A stretch of 6,478 bases of DNA from Desulfobacteraceae bacterium (GTDB taxonomy: Bacteria; Desulfobacterota; Desulfobacteria; Desulfobacterales; Desulfosalsimonadaceae). The position numbers and the translations under genes were made by a program. The notes under the pieces were generated by a model, which ran no database searches, was not told the origin of the DNA, and saw nothing but the letters and a program-made list of their open reading frames with translations. Positions 5,796 through 6,478 of the stretch are shown piece after piece. The stretch is from contig SLPT01000099.1 of the NCBI GenBank assembly GCA_007131845.1, positions 1 to 6,478 on the forward strand. Reading direction: 5' to 3'. Position 1 is the stretch's first letter. Every line of letters starts with the position of its first letter.

Positions 5796-6170
5796 CTACA
5801 ACCGGGATGCCAGCACGATGCAGGATCTGCACAACGCCATTTTTTCCTTCCAGTCTTTCAGGGCAGAGCCTTCGCAGACGGTCCCGTTGATGAACCAGCA
5901 CAGGTCGCCCGCATCAAACTCCCAGGCCGGGCAACACATCCTGTCTTCGGCGGGGCATTGTTTGATTTCCCAGCAGGGGACGGGTCTGCTTTTCTTCCGG
6001 TTCACCCGTGTTACCAGAAAAAGCAGCTGCCTTTCGGCATGAGCCGGAATTGATCGCCATCCCTGTTCATAGCTGTGTACCGCCTTCATGGATGTGCCGA
6101 GCAGCCGGGCCATCTGCTGCTGTGTTTTGTTGAGTTTTTTCCGGAAGGCTGAAAATTCCTTGCCGTCCAT
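5796..6170 (-). CDS. XRE-type HTH protein with C-terminal Cys/Trp-rich 'two-CW'-like domain
   Basis: A 124-residue putative transcription regulator. Residues about 6-45 form an XRE/Cro-like helix-turn-helix (FRKKLNKTQQQMARLLGTSM, then KAVHSYEQGWRSIP), with the usual TQxxMARLLG helix 2 and SYEQG ending. Residues 66-117 form a compact domain with eight cysteines: CWE (66-68), Cys72, the pair Cys79-Cys80, CW (91-92), Cys99 and a CxxC (114-117). This spacing resembles what NCBI names a two-CW domain and suggests a bound metal ion or iron-sulfur cluster, or a thiol redox switch; the ligand is inference. The start ATG at 6170 has AGGAG 5 nt upstream; a longer frame to 6272 would run through the promoter. 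It leads the metY-like operon, and the palindrome in its promoter is a natural operator candidate. Confidence 0.85.
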   Translation of the reverse strand: MDGKEFSAFRKKLNKTQQQMARLLGTSMKAVHSYEQGWRSIPAHAERQLLFLVTRVNRKKSRPVPCWEIKQCPAEDRMCCPAWEFDAGDLCWFINGTVCEGSALKDWKEKMALCRSCIVLASRL

Positions 6171-6175
6171 AAGCG

Positions 6176-6180
6176 CTCCT
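6176..6180 (-). promoter_or_regulatory. Ribosome-binding site that fixes the HTH start
   Basis: AGGAG on the - strand, 5 nt before the ATG at 6170. It supports the 124-residue product over the 158-residue reading from 6272, whose N-terminus would be encoded by promoter DNA. Confidence 0.75.
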
Positions 6181-6247
6181 GGCACATCTTCTGGCCAAAT
6201 TGATGGTTGATGATTGGACGTCTGGGGCAGAATGAAAATTATTTGGA

Positions 6248-6276
6248 ATAGTACCACAATGTGGTATGACAATCAA
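6248..6276 (-). promoter_or_regulatory. Putative sigma-70-type promoter of the HTH-metY operon
   Basis: On the - strand, TTGATT (6276-6271) and TACTAT (6253-6248) are separated by exactly 17 bp. Each matches the consensus at four of six positions. Transcription would start near 6240, leaving a leader of about 70 nt before the HTH start. The surrounding DNA is clearly more AT-rich than the genes. Confidence 0.55.
6252..6266. promoter_or_regulatory. Perfect 15-bp palindrome, probable operator
   Basis: TACCACA-A-TGTGGTA is an exact inverted repeat with a one-base centre. It fills most of the promoter spacer and overlaps the upstream part of the -10, so a dimer bound there would block RNA polymerase. 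The HTH protein encoded just downstream is the obvious candidate ligand, but another regulator is possible. Confidence 0.6.
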
Positions 6277-6340
6277 CAGAATTGTATGAAATAATGCCAG
6301 CATCGTTTTTCGCCGGGCAGTGAGCGGCAGTCAGACAGGT

Positions 6341-6478
6341 CTAATCGGTACGCGCTTTGATCCGGTCTTTCTGGTCCAGCACCCGCGGCCGCCAGGTGTC
6401 ATCGGTGCGGAGGTGGATGAACGCCAGCTCGTTGAAATGGCCGGCCTGGATCGTATCTCCCTTGAGCAGCCAGGCCTC
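6341..6478 (-). CDS. C-terminal end of an unrecognised protein (5' truncated by window edge)
   Basis: On the - strand the frame is open from the right edge to a TAG at 6343-6341. It encodes 45 residues beginning EAWLLKGDTIQAGHFNELAF and ending KDRIKARTD. The codons are GC-rich like the other genes and the tail is charged, typical of a soluble protein C-terminus. I do not recognise the family. The 170 bp between this stop and the HTH start contain the HTH promoter, so this gene is probably a separate transcription unit. I see no strong terminator after it. Confidence 0.55.
   Translation of the reverse strand, partial: EAWLLKGDTIQAGHFNELAFIHLRTDDTWRPRVLDQKDRIKARTD

Noticed and set aside
6171..6272. 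N-terminal extension of the HTH protein to 6272
   Set aside because: The extension reads through the operator and -10 region, and a good AGGAG site precedes the internal ATG at 6170.
6310..6340. Terminator after the right-edge partial gene
   Set aside because: GCCG/CGGC gives only a 4-bp stem; the nearby run of T/A is not adjacent to a stable hairpin.

Overview
The window looks like a chromosomal segment of a Gram-negative, motile anaerobe with c-type cytochromes, most likely a Desulfobacterota (deltaproteobacterial, Desulfobacterales-like) bacterium. This rests on the moderately GC-rich coding, a periplasmic single-heme cytochrome, a glycosyltransferase of the rSAM/selenodomain-associated type, a chemotaxis receptor behind a sigma-28-like promoter, and a Cys-rich HTH protein of a style common in that phylum. 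The taxonomic call is inference. No mobile element, CRISPR array, rRNA or tRNA was seen.

Layout. Left block (+ strand): the tail of an unrecognised gene overlaps by 4 bp a family-2 glycosyltransferase (173-859). A hairpin terminator at 892-925 lies between it and a convergent, apparently monocistronic cytochrome c gene (1401-946). A 425-bp divergent intergenic region (1402-1826) follows. It carries a sigma-28-type promoter for a three-transmembrane methyl-accepting chemotaxis protein, whose start I place at 1827, well inside the longest possible ORF.

Right block (- strand): transcription runs leftward through a probable four-gene unit. It begins with a small XRE-type HTH protein carrying a C-terminal Cys/Trp-rich 'two-CW'-like domain (6170-5796). 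Next come a MetY-like O-acetylhomoserine sulfhydrylase-family PLP enzyme (5708-4452), an MTH1187/YkoF-type thiamine-binding protein (4410-4102), and an AIR-synthase/HypE/ThiL-superfamily ATP-utilising enzyme (4109-3057). The last two genes overlap by 8 bp. The HTH gene has a plausible sigma-70-type promoter whose spacer is filled by a perfect 15-bp palindrome, so an autoregulated operon is an attractive model. The tail of another - strand gene (6478-6341) enters from the right edge.

The most interesting element is the right block: a possible redox- or metal-responsive regulator, a sulfur-transfer PLP enzyme, a thiamine-family binding protein and a PurM-superfamily enzyme of unknown substrate. 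Because ThiL (thiamine-phosphate kinase) belongs to the same superfamily as the last protein, a thiamine-related or sulfur-related salvage module is a reasonable hypothesis, but nothing in the sequence proves it. Two long perfect inverted repeats inside the metY-like gene are also unexplained.
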